DNA from: G963676095 sp963676095
GTDB lineage: Bacteria > Bacteroidota > Bacteroidia > Bacteroidales > Prolixibacteraceae
Length of the DNA stretch: 64,000 nucleotides
Reading direction: 5' to 3'
Assembly (NCBI GenBank): GCA_963676095.1
Contig: OY781040.1
Span: 3,658,001 to 3,722,000 of the forward strand
This document shows, piece by piece, positions 42,595 to 51,360 of the stretch. Position 1 is the stretch's first letter, and the number at the start of each line of letters is the position of its first letter. Under the pieces are notes generated by a model that worked only from the letters and a program-made list of their open reading frames with translations, was not told the origin of the DNA and made no database searches. The position numbers and the translations under genes were made by a program.

Positions 42595-42900
42595 ATGAGT
42601 CAAAAGATCAGGATTAAGCTGAAATCGTATGATCACAACCTGGTTGATAAATCAGCTGAAAAGATCGTAAAGACTGTAAAAACTACCGGTGCAGTTGTAA
42701 GCGGGCCTATCCCGCTTCCAACCCATCACCGTGTTTTCACAGTTTTGCGGTCGACATTTGTGAATAAAAAATCACGTGAACAATTTCAGTTGTCTTCGTA
42801 CAAGCGTTTGATCGACATTTACAGCTCGACAGCAAAAACCATTGACGCCCTGATGAAACTTGAATTACCCAGTGGCGTTGAAGTAGAAATTAAAGTTTGA
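42595..42900 (+). CDS. rpsJ: 30S ribosomal protein S10
   Basis: S10 (NusE), 101 residues; it also acts in antitermination with NusB. Motifs are MSQKIRIKLKSYDHNLVD and GPIPLPTHHRVFTVLRS. It opens the S10 part of the superoperon, 16 bp after fusA. Confidence 0.98.
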   Translation: MSQKIRIKLKSYDHNLVDKSAEKIVKTVKTTGAVVSGPIPLPTHHRVFTVLRSTFVNKKSREQFQLSSYKRLIDIYSSTAKTIDALMKLELPSGVEVEIKV

Positions 42901-42921
42901 TAACCTGTAAAAAGAAAAAAA

Positions 42922-43539
42922 ATGGCAGGATTAATCGGTAAAAAAATCGGAATGACATCCGTATTCAGTGTTGAGGGGAAAAATATCCCATGCACTGTGA
43001 TTGAAGCCGGTCCTTGTGTCGTAACACAAGTGAAAACGGTTGAAACCGATGGCTATGAAGCACTTCAGCTTGGATTTGGTGAAAAAAAGGAAAAACACAC
43101 CACGAAAGCTGAATTTGGTCATTTCCAGAAAGCTGGAGCTACACCAAAACGTGAAGTCGTCGAGTTTCGTGATTATGAGAACGGGTACAAGCCCGGTGAT
43201 ACCATTACTGTAAATGTTATTAAGGAAGAAGGATGGGTTGACATTACGGGAGTCTCAAAAGGCAGGGGGTTCCAGGGAGTTGTCCGCCGTCACGGATTTG
43301 GCGGGGTTGGCGATTCTACCCATGGTCAGCACAACAGGCTTCGGGCTCCCGGTTCATTAGGAGCTTCATCGTTCCCTTCTAAAGTTGTGAAAGGGATGCG
43401 CATGGCCGGACGTGATGGTGGTGCGAAGAAGACTATCCAAAACCTCAAAGTTTTGAAAGTTATTCCGGAGTCAAATCTGATCGTGGTTAAAGGGTCGGTA
43501 CCGGGTGCAAAAGGTTCAACCGTAATTATTTATCAGTAA
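42922..43539 (+). CDS. rplC: 50S ribosomal protein L3
   Basis: Peptidyl-transferase-proximal assembly protein, 205 residues. Motifs are MAGLIGKKIGMTSVF, GFQGVVRRHGFGG, and SLGASSFPSKVVKGMRMAGRDGG, the central extension reaching the active centre. Its stop overlaps the rplD start by 1 nt, so translation is coupled. Confidence 0.98.
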   Translation: MAGLIGKKIGMTSVFSVEGKNIPCTVIEAGPCVVTQVKTVETDGYEALQLGFGEKKEKHTTKAEFGHFQKAGATPKREVVEFRDYENGYKPGDTITVNVIKEEGWVDITGVSKGRGFQGVVRRHGFGGVGDSTHGQHNRLRAPGSLGASSFPSKVVKGMRMAGRDGGAKKTIQNLKVLKVIPESNLIVVKGSVPGAKGSTVIIYQ

Positions 43540-44168
43540 TGGAAGTACAAGTATTAAATACCGCAGGAAAAGAAACCGGGAGAACTGTCGTCTTAAACGA
43601 TCAGATCTTCGGTGTTGAGCCCAATGACCATGCTATTTATCTGGATGTAAAACAGTATATGGCTAATAAACGTCAGGGGACTCATTCAGCTAAAGAAAGA
43701 GGAGAAGTTGCCGGTAGTACCAAGAAGATCAAAAAGCAAAAGGGTACTGGTGGTGCACGTGCAGGTAGCCTTAAATCTCCTGTATTTGTTGGAGGAGGCC
43801 GTGTCTTTGGACCTCGTCCGAGGAATTACAGCTTTAAGCTGAACAAGAAAGTTAAAGTTTTGGCTCGTAAGTCAGCCTTAACCTACAAAGCACAGGCAAG
43901 TGATATTTTGGTACTGGAAGATTTTTCTTTGGAAGCTCCAAAAACGAAGGAAATGGTGGCAATTGGTAATAATCTGAATATTACCAATAAAAAGTCTCTT
44001 TTCGTTTTACCGGAAGAAAATAAAAATATATATTTGTCATCCAGAAATTTACAAGGAGTATCTGTTATAACAGCCTCAGCGTTAAATACTTATCAAATCC
44101 TGAATGCTAAGAAAATTATATTTTTCGAAAGTTCGGTAGGTAAGATCGAAGAACAATTTAAGAATTAA
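43539..44168 (+). CDS. rplD: 50S ribosomal protein L4
   Basis: Exit-tunnel protein, 209 residues. The tunnel loop is recognisable (KGTGGARAGSLKSPVFVGGGRVFGPRPRNYSF). In proteobacteria L4 represses the S10 operon; no equivalent leader is evident here. Overlaps rplC by 1 nt. Confidence 0.97.
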   Translation: MEVQVLNTAGKETGRTVVLNDQIFGVEPNDHAIYLDVKQYMANKRQGTHSAKERGEVAGSTKKIKKQKGTGGARAGSLKSPVFVGGGRVFGPRPRNYSFKLNKKVKVLARKSALTYKAQASDILVLEDFSLEAPKTKEMVAIGNNLNITNKKSLFVLPEENKNIYLSSRNLQGVSVITASALNTYQILNAKKIIFFESSVGKIEEQFKN

Positions 44169-44180
44169 GGGGGATAAGAA

Positions 44181-44471
44181 ATGGATATTTTAATAAGACC
44201 CATCGTAACAGAAAAGCTGACGGCTCAGGCTGAATCCCTGAACCGTTATGGTTTTATTGTAAAGAAGGATGCAAATAAACAGCAAATAAAGAACGCAGTT
44301 GAAAGTCTATATAATGTGAACGTTGCTTCTGTTAATACCATGATTTATGGCGGTAAACGTAAAAGCCGCTATACTAAGAGTGGTATTATTAACGGGCGGT
44401 CCGGTGCTTACAAAAAGGCATTGGTTACTCTTGTTAAGGGAGAAACGATCGATTTTTACAGTAATATTTAA
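44181..44471 (+). CDS. rplW: 50S ribosomal protein L23
   Basis: Tunnel-exit protein and docking site for SRP and trigger factor, 96 residues. Starts MDILIRPIVTEKLTAQAE; the core motif YGFIVKKDANKQQIKNAVESLYNV is conserved. 12 bp after rplD. Confidence 0.97.
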   Translation: MDILIRPIVTEKLTAQAESLNRYGFIVKKDANKQQIKNAVESLYNVNVASVNTMIYGGKRKSRYTKSGIINGRSGAYKKALVTLVKGETIDFYSNI

Positions 44472-44480
44472 TAATAGAAA

Positions 44481-45305
44481 ATGGCAGTAAGAAAATTAAA
44501 ACCAGTTACTCCGGGTCAAAGGCACAAAGTGATCGGTGCTTTTGATACGATTACTGCATCAACGCCTGAAAAATCATTGTTGCAGCCCATGCTTAAATCT
44601 GGTGGTCGTAACAACCAGGGACGCATGACAATGAGGTATATAGGTGGGGGGCACAAAAAGAGATACCGCGTTATCGATTTTAAGAGAGAAAAAGACGGTA
44701 TCCCTGCTCGTGTTGAGTCAATCCAGTACGATCCGAACCGTACAGCCCGTATTGCACTGTTGGTGTATGCCGACGGTGAGAAAAGGTATATGCTTGCGCC
44801 TAACGGGTTGCAGGCAGGGCAGACTGTATTGAGTGGTTCAGGTATCGCTCCCGAGATTGGCAACTCCCTTCCGCTAAGTGAAATTCCTCTAGGAACATTG
44901 GTTCACAACATTGAACTTCATCCCGGACAGGGAGGCGTGATGGCACGTAGTGCAGGTACTTATGCTCAGTTGACTTCGAGGGAAGGAAAATATGCTATCG
45001 TGAAATTACCTTCCGGCGAATCCAGAATGGTTCTCGTTTCTTGTAAGGCTACTGTGGGCACTGTTGGAAATACGGAACACAACCTGGAGAGATCAGGTAA
45101 AGCAGGTCGTTCCCGTTGGTTAGGAAGAAGGCCCAGGGTTCGTGGCGTTGTTATGAACCCGGTTGATCACCCGATGGGCGGTGGCGAAGGCCGTGCTTCC
45201 GGAGGACATCCGCGTTCTCGTAAAGGCTTGTTGGCTAAGGGTTATAAAACCCGTCGTCCGAAGAAAGCTACCAATAAGTACATTGTAGAAAGACGCAAGA
45301 AATAA
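44481..45305 (+). CDS. rplB: 50S ribosomal protein L2
   Basis: Largest conserved 50S core protein, 274 residues, needed for peptidyl-transferase centre assembly. Motifs are RMTMRYIGGGHKKRYR and GVVMNPVDHPMGGGEGR with the conserved His. The C-terminus ends TNKYIVERRKK. Confidence 0.98.
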   Translation: MAVRKLKPVTPGQRHKVIGAFDTITASTPEKSLLQPMLKSGGRNNQGRMTMRYIGGGHKKRYRVIDFKREKDGIPARVESIQYDPNRTARIALLVYADGEKRYMLAPNGLQAGQTVLSGSGIAPEIGNSLPLSEIPLGTLVHNIELHPGQGGVMARSAGTYAQLTSREGKYAIVKLPSGESRMVLVSCKATVGTVGNTEHNLERSGKAGRSRWLGRRPRVRGVVMNPVDHPMGGGEGRASGGHPRSRKGLLAKGYKTRRPKKATNKYIVERRKK

Positions 45306-45320
45306 TAAAAGGAGAAGAAT

Positions 45321-45587
45321 ATGAGTCGTTCATTAAAAAAAGGCCCTTTTATCGCGTATAAACTGGAAAAGAAAGTGTTGGCGATGAATGAATCAGGCAA
45401 AAAATCTGTGATTAAGACCTGGGCCAGGGCATCAGTAATTTCTCCTGACTTTGTAGGGCATACTATTGCTGTTCATAACGGGAACAAGTTTATTCCTGTT
45501 TATGTAACAGAAAACATGGTTGGCCATAAGCTTGGTGAATTTGCACCTACAAGAACATTCAGGGGACATGCCGGAAATAAAAAGTAG
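45321..45587 (+). CDS. rpsS: 30S ribosomal protein S19
   Basis: 30S head protein, 88 residues. Begins MSRSLKKGPFIAYKLEKKV; FVGHTIAVHNGNKFIPVYVTENMVGHKLGEFAPTR is split here into its two conserved halves, HNGNKFIPVY and MVGHKLGEFAPTR. 15 bp after rplB. Confidence 0.97.
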   Translation: MSRSLKKGPFIAYKLEKKVLAMNESGKKSVIKTWARASVISPDFVGHTIAVHNGNKFIPVYVTENMVGHKLGEFAPTRTFRGHAGNKK

Positions 45588-45623
45588 GCATGAGTTTCTC
45601 AATAACTATTAAAAGAATTCACG

Positions 45624-46040
45624 ATGGGTGCTAGAAAAAGAAATAGAGCAAACGAACTTAAGGAAGCAAGAAAATCGCAGTACCGTGCAGTATTGAGGGA
45701 TTGTCCTACTTCCCCGAGAAAAATGAGGCTCGTTGCCGATATGGTCCGCGGGATGGAAGTAAACAGGGCCCTGGATGTCCTGAAATATTCGTCAAAGGAA
45801 GCTTCCAGAAAAGTGGAAAAACTATTAATGTCTGCAATAGCTAACTGGCAGGCGAAAAACGAAGGATCTCGCCTCGAAGACAGCGATTTGTACGTAACAA
45901 ACATTGCTGTTGATTCCGGACGTATTTTAAAACGTCTTCGTCCTGCTCCTCAGGGCCGGGCTCACAGGATCCGCAAACGGTCAAATCATGTTACGCTTTG
46001 CATTGACAGTAAAAGTGTAGTAGAAAACGTTAACGAATAA
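45624..46040 (+). CDS. rplV: 50S ribosomal protein L22
   Basis: L22 lines the exit tunnel with its beta-hairpin, 138 residues. Conserved parts are CPTSPRKMRLVADMVRG, ALDVLKYSSKEASRKVEKLL and the hairpin LKRLRPAPQGRAHRIRKRS. The N-terminus has a basic extension (MGARKRNRANELKEARKSQ) common in this phylum. Confidence 0.96.
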   Translation: MGARKRNRANELKEARKSQYRAVLRDCPTSPRKMRLVADMVRGMEVNRALDVLKYSSKEASRKVEKLLMSAIANWQAKNEGSRLEDSDLYVTNIAVDSGRILKRLRPAPQGRAHRIRKRSNHVTLCIDSKSVVENVNE

Positions 46041-46053
46041 ATAGTAATAATAC

Positions 46054-46782
46054 ATGGGACAAAAAGTTAATCCAATCGCTAATCGCCTGGGAATTATCCG
46101 TGGATGGGATTCCAACTGGTTCGGTGGAAACGACTATGGTGATAAGCTGGTTGAGGATTCAAAGATCCGTGAATACCTGAATGCCCGTTTGGCTAAGGCC
46201 AGTATTTCAAGGATCGTTATTGAAAGGACACTTAAGCTGATTACCATTACTATTCACACCTCACGACCCGGTATTATTATTGGTAAAGGTGGTCAGGAAG
46301 TTGATAAGCTCAAAGAGGAACTGAAGAAGATCACCAGCAAGGAAGTTCAGATCAATATCTATGAAATTAAAAGACCTGAACTGGATGCGCGGATTGTAGC
46401 AAACAATATTGCCCGTCAGGTTGAAGGTAAAATCGCTTATCGTCGCGCAGTTAAAATGGCTATTGCTGCTACGATGAGAATGGGGGCCCAGGGAATTAAA
46501 GTTATGGTGTCCGGACGTTTGAATGGCGCTGAAATGGCCCGTTCAGAGATGTATAAGGACGGACGTACTCCGTTGCATACACTTCGTGCCGATATTGACT
46601 ATGCCCTGGCTGAAGCTTTGACCAAAACTGGTTTGCTTGGAGTGAAGGTCTGGATTTGCAAAGGAGAAGTTTACGGAAAACGTGATTTGTCTCCCAACAT
46701 GGGACAAAAGCCCAATGCAGCTCCTTCGGGAAATCCTCATGGCGGAAGTGGCCGTGGCGGGTTTAGAAAGAAAAGAAAATAA
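46054..46782 (+). CDS. rpsC: 30S ribosomal protein S3
   Basis: 30S head protein at the mRNA entry site, with a KH domain, 242 residues. Motifs are MGQKVNPIANRLGIIRGWDS, the KH loop GIIIGKGGQEV, and the C-terminal domain RMGAQGIKVMVSGRLNGAEMAR. The tail is Gly/Lys-rich. Confidence 0.97.
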   Translation: MGQKVNPIANRLGIIRGWDSNWFGGNDYGDKLVEDSKIREYLNARLAKASISRIVIERTLKLITITIHTSRPGIIIGKGGQEVDKLKEELKKITSKEVQINIYEIKRPELDARIVANNIARQVEGKIAYRRAVKMAIAATMRMGAQGIKVMVSGRLNGAEMARSEMYKDGRTPLHTLRADIDYALAEALTKTGLLGVKVWICKGEVYGKRDLSPNMGQKPNAAPSGNPHGGSGRGGFRKKRK

Positions 46783-46808
46783 TCGGAAAACCTTTTAATT
46801 AAAAAAGG

Positions 46809-47243
46809 ATGTTACAACCAAAAAGAACAAAATTTAGAAGAGTCCAAAAGGGCCGGATGAAGGGAAATGCCCAGAGAGGCAACCAACTTTCGTTCGGGAG
46901 TTTTGGTATAAAAACGCTGGAAGAGGCTTGGCTTACCGGACGCCAGATTGAGGCGGCTAGGGTTGCGGTAACCCGTCACATGCAGCGTCAGGGTCAGATC
47001 TGGATCCGTGTATTCCCCGATAAACCAATTACCAAGAAACCAGCTGAAGTCCGTATGGGTAAAGGTAAAGGTAATCCTGAAGCATTTGTTGCGCCTGTTA
47101 CTCCGGGCAGAGTTCTGATTGAAGCAGAGGGGGTTCCCTTTGAAATGGCTAAGGAAGCCCTTCGTCTGGCTGCTCAGAAATTACCGGTAAAGACAAAGTT
47201 TATTGTCAGACGTGATTATGTTGAATCTGAAAGTGAAGCTTAA
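46809..47243 (+). CDS. rplP: 50S ribosomal protein L16
   Basis: A-site tRNA-contacting protein, 144 residues. Begins MLQPKRTKFRRVQKGRMKG; motifs RQIEAARVAVTRHMQRQG and MGKGKGNPEAFVAPVTPG are conserved. Only 2 bp precede rpmC. Confidence 0.97.
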   Translation: MLQPKRTKFRRVQKGRMKGNAQRGNQLSFGSFGIKTLEEAWLTGRQIEAARVAVTRHMQRQGQIWIRVFPDKPITKKPAEVRMGKGKGNPEAFVAPVTPGRVLIEAEGVPFEMAKEALRLAAQKLPVKTKFIVRRDYVESESEA

Positions 47244-47245
47244 AA

Positions 47246-47449
47246 ATGAAAACTTCTGAAATTAGAGAATTGACAGACAAGGAAATTCTGGAACGTATCC
47301 AACTCGAAAGCGATACCTTATTGCGTCTGAATATGAACCATGCTGTATCTCCGCTTGACAACCCTATGAAAGTTAAGGTGGCCAGAAGAAATATCGCACG
47401 CCTTAAGACTATAATACGTCAACGGGAATTGAGTAAAAACCAGAATTAA
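47246..47449 (+). CDS. rpmC: 50S ribosomal protein L29
   Basis: Small helical protein near the tunnel exit, 67 residues. Helices EIRELTDKEILERIQLES and KVARRNIARLKTIIRQRE are typical of the family. 2 bp after rplP. Confidence 0.95.
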   Translation: MKTSEIRELTDKEILERIQLESDTLLRLNMNHAVSPLDNPMKVKVARRNIARLKTIIRQRELSKNQN

Positions 47450-47461
47450 TTTTTGTAGGTA

Positions 47462-47719
47462 ATGGAAACAAGAAATCTGAGAAAAGAGCGTATCGGGGTT
47501 GTTGTTAGCGATAAGATGGATAAAACCATCGTTGTTGCCGTTAAAATGAAGGAAAAACATCCTATTTACGGTAAATTTGTTAACAAGACTACAAAGTTTT
47601 ACGCTCATGATGAGCAAAAGACCTGCCACGTTGGCGATACTGTTAAGATTATGGAGACCCGTCCCCTGAGCAAAAGCAAACGTTGGAGATTTGTAGAAAT
47701 TATTGAAAGAGCGAAGTAA
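47462..47719 (+). CDS. rpsQ: 30S ribosomal protein S17
   Basis: Primary 16S-binding OB-fold protein, 85 residues. Motifs are KERIGVVVSDKMDKTIVVAV, HPIYGKFVNKTTKFYAHDE and VGDTVKIMETRPLSKSKRW. 12 bp after rpmC. Confidence 0.97.
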   Translation: METRNLRKERIGVVVSDKMDKTIVVAVKMKEKHPIYGKFVNKTTKFYAHDEQKTCHVGDTVKIMETRPLSKSKRWRFVEIIERAK

Positions 47720-47721
47720 TC

Positions 47722-48087
47722 ATGATACAACAGGAATCAAGATGTTCGGTAGCCGATAACAGCGGAGCAAAGGAAGTGCTTTGTATTCGTGTAATAGGCG
47801 GTACAAAAAGGCGCTATGCCTCGTTGGGCGATATCGTGATAGTAACAGTGAAGAGTGCTATCCCGAGTAGTGATATGAAAAAGGGAACTGTTTCCAGAGC
47901 TATTGTTGTTCGTACGAAAAAAGAAGTTCGTCGCCAGGATGGTTCATACATCCGTTTTGACGATAATGCTGTCGTGCTTCTTAACAATGCCGGAGAAATG
48001 CGTGGAACCCGTATTTTTGGACCTGTGGCAAGGGAACTTCGTGATAAAAACATGAAGATTATTTCTCTTGCGCCGGAAGTACTTTAA
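47722..48087 (+). CDS. rplN: 50S ribosomal protein L14
   Basis: Intersubunit bridge protein, 121 residues. Begins MIQQESRCSVADNSGAKEVLCI; DDNAVVLLNNAGEMRGTRIFGPVARELR is conserved (NNAGEMRGTRIFGPVA). First gene of the classical spc block; 2 bp after rpsQ. Confidence 0.98.
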   Translation: MIQQESRCSVADNSGAKEVLCIRVIGGTKRRYASLGDIVIVTVKSAIPSSDMKKGTVSRAIVVRTKKEVRRQDGSYIRFDDNAVVLLNNAGEMRGTRIFGPVARELRDKNMKIISLAPEVL

Positions 48088-48106
48088 TATGCATAAATAA
48101 AACAAG

Positions 48107-48430
48107 ATGCAGAAGAAATTACATATTAAAAAAGGTGATACTGTTGTTGTTATCGCTGGAAATGATAACGGGAAACAGGGTAAAGTCCTTGAAGTTATCC
48201 GCGATAAGGAAAGAGCTATTGTGGAGGGCGTGAATATGATTAAAAAACATACCAAACCGAATGCAGAGCATCCGCAGGGTGGTATTATTGAAAGGGAAGC
48301 GCCAATCCATATTTCCAACCTGATGCTGGTCGACCCGAAAACAGGGAACCGGACCCGTATCGGTAGGAGGCTTGGTAGCAACGGTAAATTAGTTCGTTAT
48401 TCAAAAAAATCTGGAGAGGAGATTAAGTAA
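48107..48430 (+). CDS. rplX: 50S ribosomal protein L24
   Basis: Assembly-initiating KOW-domain protein, 107 residues. The KOW motif KKGDTVVVIAGNDNGKQGKVL is near the N-terminus; NMIKKHTKPNAEHPQGGIIE follows. Its stop overlaps the rplE start by 1 nt. Confidence 0.96.
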   Translation: MQKKLHIKKGDTVVVIAGNDNGKQGKVLEVIRDKERAIVEGVNMIKKHTKPNAEHPQGGIIEREAPIHISNLMLVDPKTGNRTRIGRRLGSNGKLVRYSKKSGEEIK

Positions 48431-48987
48431 TGGCTTATATACCAACACTTAAAAAGAAATATTCGGAAGAAGTTATTCCTGCATTGACAAAGGAATTCTC
48501 ATATAAGTCAGTGATGCAGGTTCCGAAATTGGAGAAGATTGTCCTGAATCAGGGTGTTGGAGCTGCAATTGCCGACAAGAAAATCATCGAAGTCGCTACG
48601 GAAGAAATGACGATGATTGCCGGTCAAAAGGCAGTCCAGACCAAATCTAAAAAGGATATCGCCAACTTTAAATTAAGAAAGAAAATGCCTATCGGTGTCC
48701 GTGTGACACTCAGAAAGGAAAGAATGTACGAATTCCTCGAACGGTTGATTAATGTTTCGATTCCCCGTACCCGTGACTTTAAGGGTATTGAAAGTAAAAT
48801 GGACGGGCAGGGCAATTATACCCTGGGAATTCCTGAACAGATCATTTTTCCTGAGATCAATATCGATAAGGTTTCCCGTATTAACGGGATGAACATTACT
48901 TTTGTAACTTCTGCTGAAACAGATGAAGAAGGTTACGCCTTGTTGAAAGAGTTAGGTTTACCTTTTAAAAACTCAAAAAAGAACTAA
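48430..48987 (+). CDS. rplE: 50S ribosomal protein L5
   Basis: 5S rRNA-binding protein of the central protuberance, 185 residues. Motifs are MQVPKLEKIVLNQGVG, QKAVQTKSKKDIANFKLRK, RVTLRKERMYEFLERL and the C-terminal FPEINIDKVSRINGMNITFV. Confidence 0.97.
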   Translation: MAYIPTLKKKYSEEVIPALTKEFSYKSVMQVPKLEKIVLNQGVGAAIADKKIIEVATEEMTMIAGQKAVQTKSKKDIANFKLRKKMPIGVRVTLRKERMYEFLERLINVSIPRTRDFKGIESKMDGQGNYTLGIPEQIIFPEINIDKVSRINGMNITFVTSAETDEEGYALLKELGLPFKNSKKN

Positions 48988-48990
48988 GTT

Positions 48991-49260
48991 ATGGCAAAGG
49001 AATCAATGAAAGCCCGTGAGGTTAAAAGGGCAGCGCTTATTGCAAAGTATGCAGAAAAAAGAGCCAGACTTAAGGCAGAAGGTGACTACATTGGCTTGCA
49101 GAAACTGCCAAGGAATTCGTCCAAGGTACGTCTTCATAACCGTTGTAAACTGACAGGCCGTCCAAAAGGCTTTATGCGCCAGTTTGGCATAAGCAGGATC
49201 AATTTCCGCGAAATGGCCTCTGCCGGGTTAATCCCCGGGGTTAAGAAAGCTAGTTGGTAA
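48991..49260 (+). CDS. rpsN: 30S ribosomal protein S14, zinc-free type
   Basis: 30S head protein, 89 residues. Contains LPRNSSKVRLHNRCKLTGRP and GFMRQFGISRINFREMA. The zinc-binding CxxC pairs of the short S14 form are absent, with a single Cys left, so this is the zinc-independent form. Confidence 0.96.
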   Translation: MAKESMKAREVKRAALIAKYAEKRARLKAEGDYIGLQKLPRNSSKVRLHNRCKLTGRPKGFMRQFGISRINFREMASAGLIPGVKKASW

Positions 49261-49280
49261 TCACATTAATTTAAAGAGTA

Positions 49281-49688
49281 ATGAGTAAAATTACAGATCC
49301 AATAGCAGATTATCTGACACGTATCAGAAACGCTCAAAAGGCTAAACATCGCGTTGTTGATATCCCTGCATCAAATATCAAGAAGGAAATTACCAAAATC
49401 CTGAAGGATAAAGGTTATATTCTGAATTATAAATTTGAGGATGATGTAAACTACCAGGGCAATATTAAAATAGCCCTGAAATATCATCCGGAAACGAAAA
49501 CTCCAGCCATTAAGTCAATTACAAGGGTTAGTAAACCTGGGTTAAGACAGTACTGCGACAGCGAGAACATTCCTCGTGTATTAAACGGCCTGGGAATTGC
49601 AATTTTGTCCACCTCCAGAGGTGTTATGTCTGACAAAGAAGCTCAGGCAATTGGCGTAGGTGGGGAAGTTTTATGTTACGTTTATTAA
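49281..49688 (+). CDS. rpsH: 30S ribosomal protein S8
   Basis: Central-domain 16S-binding protein, 135 residues. Begins MSKITDPIADYLTRIRNAQ; the C-terminal signature LGIAILSTSRGVMSDKEA and GEVLCYVY are intact. In E. coli S8 represses the spc operon; no such site was identified here. Confidence 0.97.
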   Translation: MSKITDPIADYLTRIRNAQKAKHRVVDIPASNIKKEITKILKDKGYILNYKFEDDVNYQGNIKIALKYHPETKTPAIKSITRVSKPGLRQYCDSENIPRVLNGLGIAILSTSRGVMSDKEAQAIGVGGEVLCYVY

Positions 49689-49703
49689 TTAGGAGGAAGT
49701 ACA

Positions 49704-50261
49704 ATGTCAAGGATAGGTAAATTACCAATCGAAATTCCTGCCGGAGTATCTGTCAATGTTTCCAGTGAAAACAAGGTGACTGTTAAGGGTAAACTCGGAG
49801 AACTTTCGCAGCAGGTAAACCCTGAGATTGAAGTTGCTGTTGATGGAAACCATGTACATGTAAAAAGACCGACCGACCAGAAAAGACACCGTGCGTTACA
49901 TGGTCTTTATCGTGCATTAATCCACAACATGGTGGTCGGTGTATCAAATGGTTACGAGTTGAAAATGGAGCTTGTTGGTGTAGGTTATCGTGCAGAAAAC
50001 CAGGGACAACTTTTAGACCTGGTATTAGGATATTCTCACCATATTTTTCTTGAGCTTCCTAATGAAGTGAAAGTTGAAGCCTTAACAGATAAACGTAGTA
50101 ACCCGATCATTACTCTGAAGAGCTGTGATAAGCAGCTTATTGGACAGGTCGCGGCTAAAATCAGGTCACTGAGGGCTCCTGAGCCATATAAGGGCAAAGG
50201 TGTTAAATTTGTCGGTGAAGTGTTACGTCGCAAGGCCGGTAAATCTGCAGGTGCTAAATAG
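49704..50261 (+). CDS. rplF: 50S ribosomal protein L6
   Basis: Protein near the GTPase-associated centre, 185 residues, two similar domains. Motifs are MSRIGKLPIEIPAGV, HGLYRALIHNMVVGVSNGY, LELVGVGYRAENQG-like core and PEPYKGKGVKFVGEVLRRKAGKS near the end. An upstream AGGAGG-like sequence (TTAGGAGGAAG) precedes the ATG, unusual in this phylum. Confidence 0.97.
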   Translation: MSRIGKLPIEIPAGVSVNVSSENKVTVKGKLGELSQQVNPEIEVAVDGNHVHVKRPTDQKRHRALHGLYRALIHNMVVGVSNGYELKMELVGVGYRAENQGQLLDLVLGYSHHIFLELPNEVKVEALTDKRSNPIITLKSCDKQLIGQVAAKIRSLRAPEPYKGKGVKFVGEVLRRKAGKSAGAK

Positions 50262-50276
50262 TAAAATTTTGAAACC

Positions 50277-50633
50277 ATGGCTTTAACGAAACAAGAAAGA
50301 AGATATAGAATCAAAATGAGAATCCGGAAAATTGTTTCCGGAGATGCTGAAAGACCGCGCTTGAGCGTATTCAGGAGCAATAAGCAAATTTATGCTCAGC
50401 TGATCAATGATCAGGCTGGGACTACTTTGCTGGCTGTTTCATCACGGGATAAGGAAATCAGTGCGGTTGCAGGCAATAAGACAGAGAAAGCTGCTTTGGT
50501 AGGGAAGGCATTGGCTCAAAAGGCAAGTGCAGCTGGTATTACAAGTGTTGTATTTGACCGCAATGGTTATCTATATCACGGAAGAGTTAAACAATTAGCT
50601 GATGCTGCCCGTGAAGGTGGCCTTAAATTCTAA
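50277..50633 (+). CDS. rplR: 50S ribosomal protein L18
   Basis: 5S rRNA-binding protein, 118 residues. Motifs are RRYRIKMRIRKIVSGDAERPR, LSVFRSNKQIYAQLINDQ, and the C-terminal FDRNGYLYHGRVKQLADAAR. 15 bp after rplF. Confidence 0.97.
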   Translation: MALTKQERRYRIKMRIRKIVSGDAERPRLSVFRSNKQIYAQLINDQAGTTLLAVSSRDKEISAVAGNKTEKAALVGKALAQKASAAGITSVVFDRNGYLYHGRVKQLADAAREGGLKF

Positions 50634-50638
50634 TAATT

Positions 50639-51154
50639 ATGGCAGGAAATATCAAGAAAGTCAAAACAACAGATATTGAACTTAAGGACCGGTTAGTCGC
50701 TATTAACCGTGTGACTAAAGTAACAAAGGGAGGCCGTACTTTCAGCTTCTCAGCTATTGTTGTTGTCGGAAACGAAGACGGTATTGTTGGCTGGGGACTT
50801 GGAAAAGCCAGTGAGGTTACTGCTGCTATTGCCAAGGGCGTTGATGCTGCAAAGAAAAACCTTGTTAAAATTCCGATTGCAAAAGGAACTATTCCTCATG
50901 AGCAGGTTGCTAAATTTGGAGGAGCTCAGGTTTTTCTTAAACCAGCAACGCATGGTACCGGTGTAAAAGCCGGAGGTGCAATGCGTGCCGTCCTTGAAAG
51001 CGTTGGTGTACACGACATCCTTGCAAAATCAAAGGGATCGTCAAACCCGCACAATTTGGTTAAGGCGACCATGAATGCACTGCTTGAAATGAGAGATGCT
51101 TATACTGTAGCGCAGCACAGGGGTGTTTCACTTGAAAAAGTATTTAAAGGATAG
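50639..51154 (+). CDS. rpsE: 30S ribosomal protein S5
   Basis: Decoding-fidelity protein at the mRNA entry, 171 residues. The double-stranded RNA-binding-like N-domain has VTKVTKGGRTFSFSAIVVVG and GNEDGIVGWGLGKASEV. The C-domain shows GVKAGGAMRAVLESVGVHDI and KSKGSSNPHNLVKAT. Confidence 0.97.
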   Translation: MAGNIKKVKTTDIELKDRLVAINRVTKVTKGGRTFSFSAIVVVGNEDGIVGWGLGKASEVTAAIAKGVDAAKKNLVKIPIAKGTIPHEQVAKFGGAQVFLKPATHGTGVKAGGAMRAVLESVGVHDILAKSKGSSNPHNLVKATMNALLEMRDAYTVAQHRGVSLEKVFKG

Positions 51155-51159
51155 GAACT

Positions 51160-51339
51160 ATGGCCACGATTAGAATTACTCAGATTAAAAGTACGAATCA
51201 TTGCAGCAAGCGTCAGAAAGCGACGATTGAAGCATTCGGGATAAAAAAAATGCACCAGACTGTCGAACATGAAGCCACTCCCCAGATTCTAGGGATGGTT
51301 GCTAAGGTTAATCATTTGGTCAAAGTTGAAGAAGTTTAA
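51160..51339 (+). CDS. rpmD: 50S ribosomal protein L30
   Basis: A 59-residue protein located between rpsE and rplO, the standard position. It reads MATIRITQIKSTNHCSKRQ, then KATIEAFGIKKMHQTVEHE and a final VNHLVKVEEV, all typical of L30. It starts 5 bp after rpsE. Confidence 0.95.
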   Translation: MATIRITQIKSTNHCSKRQKATIEAFGIKKMHQTVEHEATPQILGMVAKVNHLVKVEEV

Positions 51340-51360
51340 AAATATTTAAGGTCAAATATT